A stretch of DNA of 64,000 nucleotides. Origin: DASPKM01 sp963817075 (GTDB lineage: Bacteria; Bacteroidota; Bacteroidia; Chitinophagales; Chitinophagaceae). Below the pieces are notes generated by a model. It was not told the origin of the DNA, did not search any database, and saw only the letters and a list, made by a program, of their open reading frames with translations. Location: assembly GCA_963817075.1 (NCBI GenBank), contig CAWFMT010000003.1, forward strand, positions 186,001-250,000, in the 5' to 3' direction. The translations under genes and the position numbers were made by a program. Below are positions 63,988-64,000 of this stretch, piece after piece. Positions within the stretch are counted from its first letter, which is position 1; each line of letters begins with the position of its first letter.

Positions 63988-64000
63988 TTCTCAGGCCGTG

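Overview
The window looks like chromosomal DNA of a Bacteroidota member, most likely from the Chitinophagaceae. The signs are five SusC/SusD pairs with lipobox-bearing SusD proteins, LytS/LytTR-type two-component genes, a hybrid sensor kinase, promoter-like boxes of the Bacteroidota form TAnnTTTG, a small protein resembling DUF6728, and weak Shine-Dalgarno sites. No rRNA, tRNA, CRISPR array, insertion sequence or prophage was recognised.

Region 1 (about 1-25850) is a pectin and galacturonate utilisation locus, all on the + strand. SusC/SusD capture oligosaccharide. A lipoprotein pectate lyase (PL1), a GH28 polygalacturonase, two CE8 pectin methylesterases, a CE12 rhamnogalacturonan acetylesterase, a GH105-DUF4350 unsaturated galacturonyl hydrolase and a six-hairpin glycosidase-like protein cut and de-esterify it. 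ExuT, UxaC, UxaB, UxaA, KdgK and KdgA import galacturonate and convert it to pyruvate and glyceraldehyde-3-phosphate. Two palindromic operators with nearly identical spacing to similar -7 boxes lie upstream of susC and of the GH28 gene, so the two halves are probably co-regulated. One CE8 gene has an in-frame amber stop and uxaA has a one-base frameshift, so either this strain is losing the pathway or the assembly has small errors. The SusD carries an insert resembling a phage tail-fibre domain.

Region 2 (about 25.9-36.9 kb) holds housekeeping genes: lpxB, surE, a solitary atpG, scpB, lysA, a DUF4442 protein, an MBL/beta-CASP ribonuclease-like protein and a hybrid histidine kinase. There are also small unknown genes and a frameshifted four-helix-bundle gene flanked by inverted repeat arrays.

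Region 3 (about 37-64 kb) starts with a LytS/LytTR two-component pair on the - strand. Divergent from it are four successive SusC/SusD units with no degradative enzymes, an AraC-type regulator, two accessory lipoproteins and, at the end, a LytS-like protein whose phosphoacceptor histidine is missing.

The most unusual non-genic feature is a scattered set of intergenic arrays built from seven-base words. Word sequence differs from array to array (GGAAGTC, CGTGAGT, CTGTCAA, CAATTCC, AACCCTA and others), but the seven-base phase is kept. In two places, arrays in opposite orientation flank a single small gene. A second word family ending in TGCGGTTAAA sits just before several start codons.
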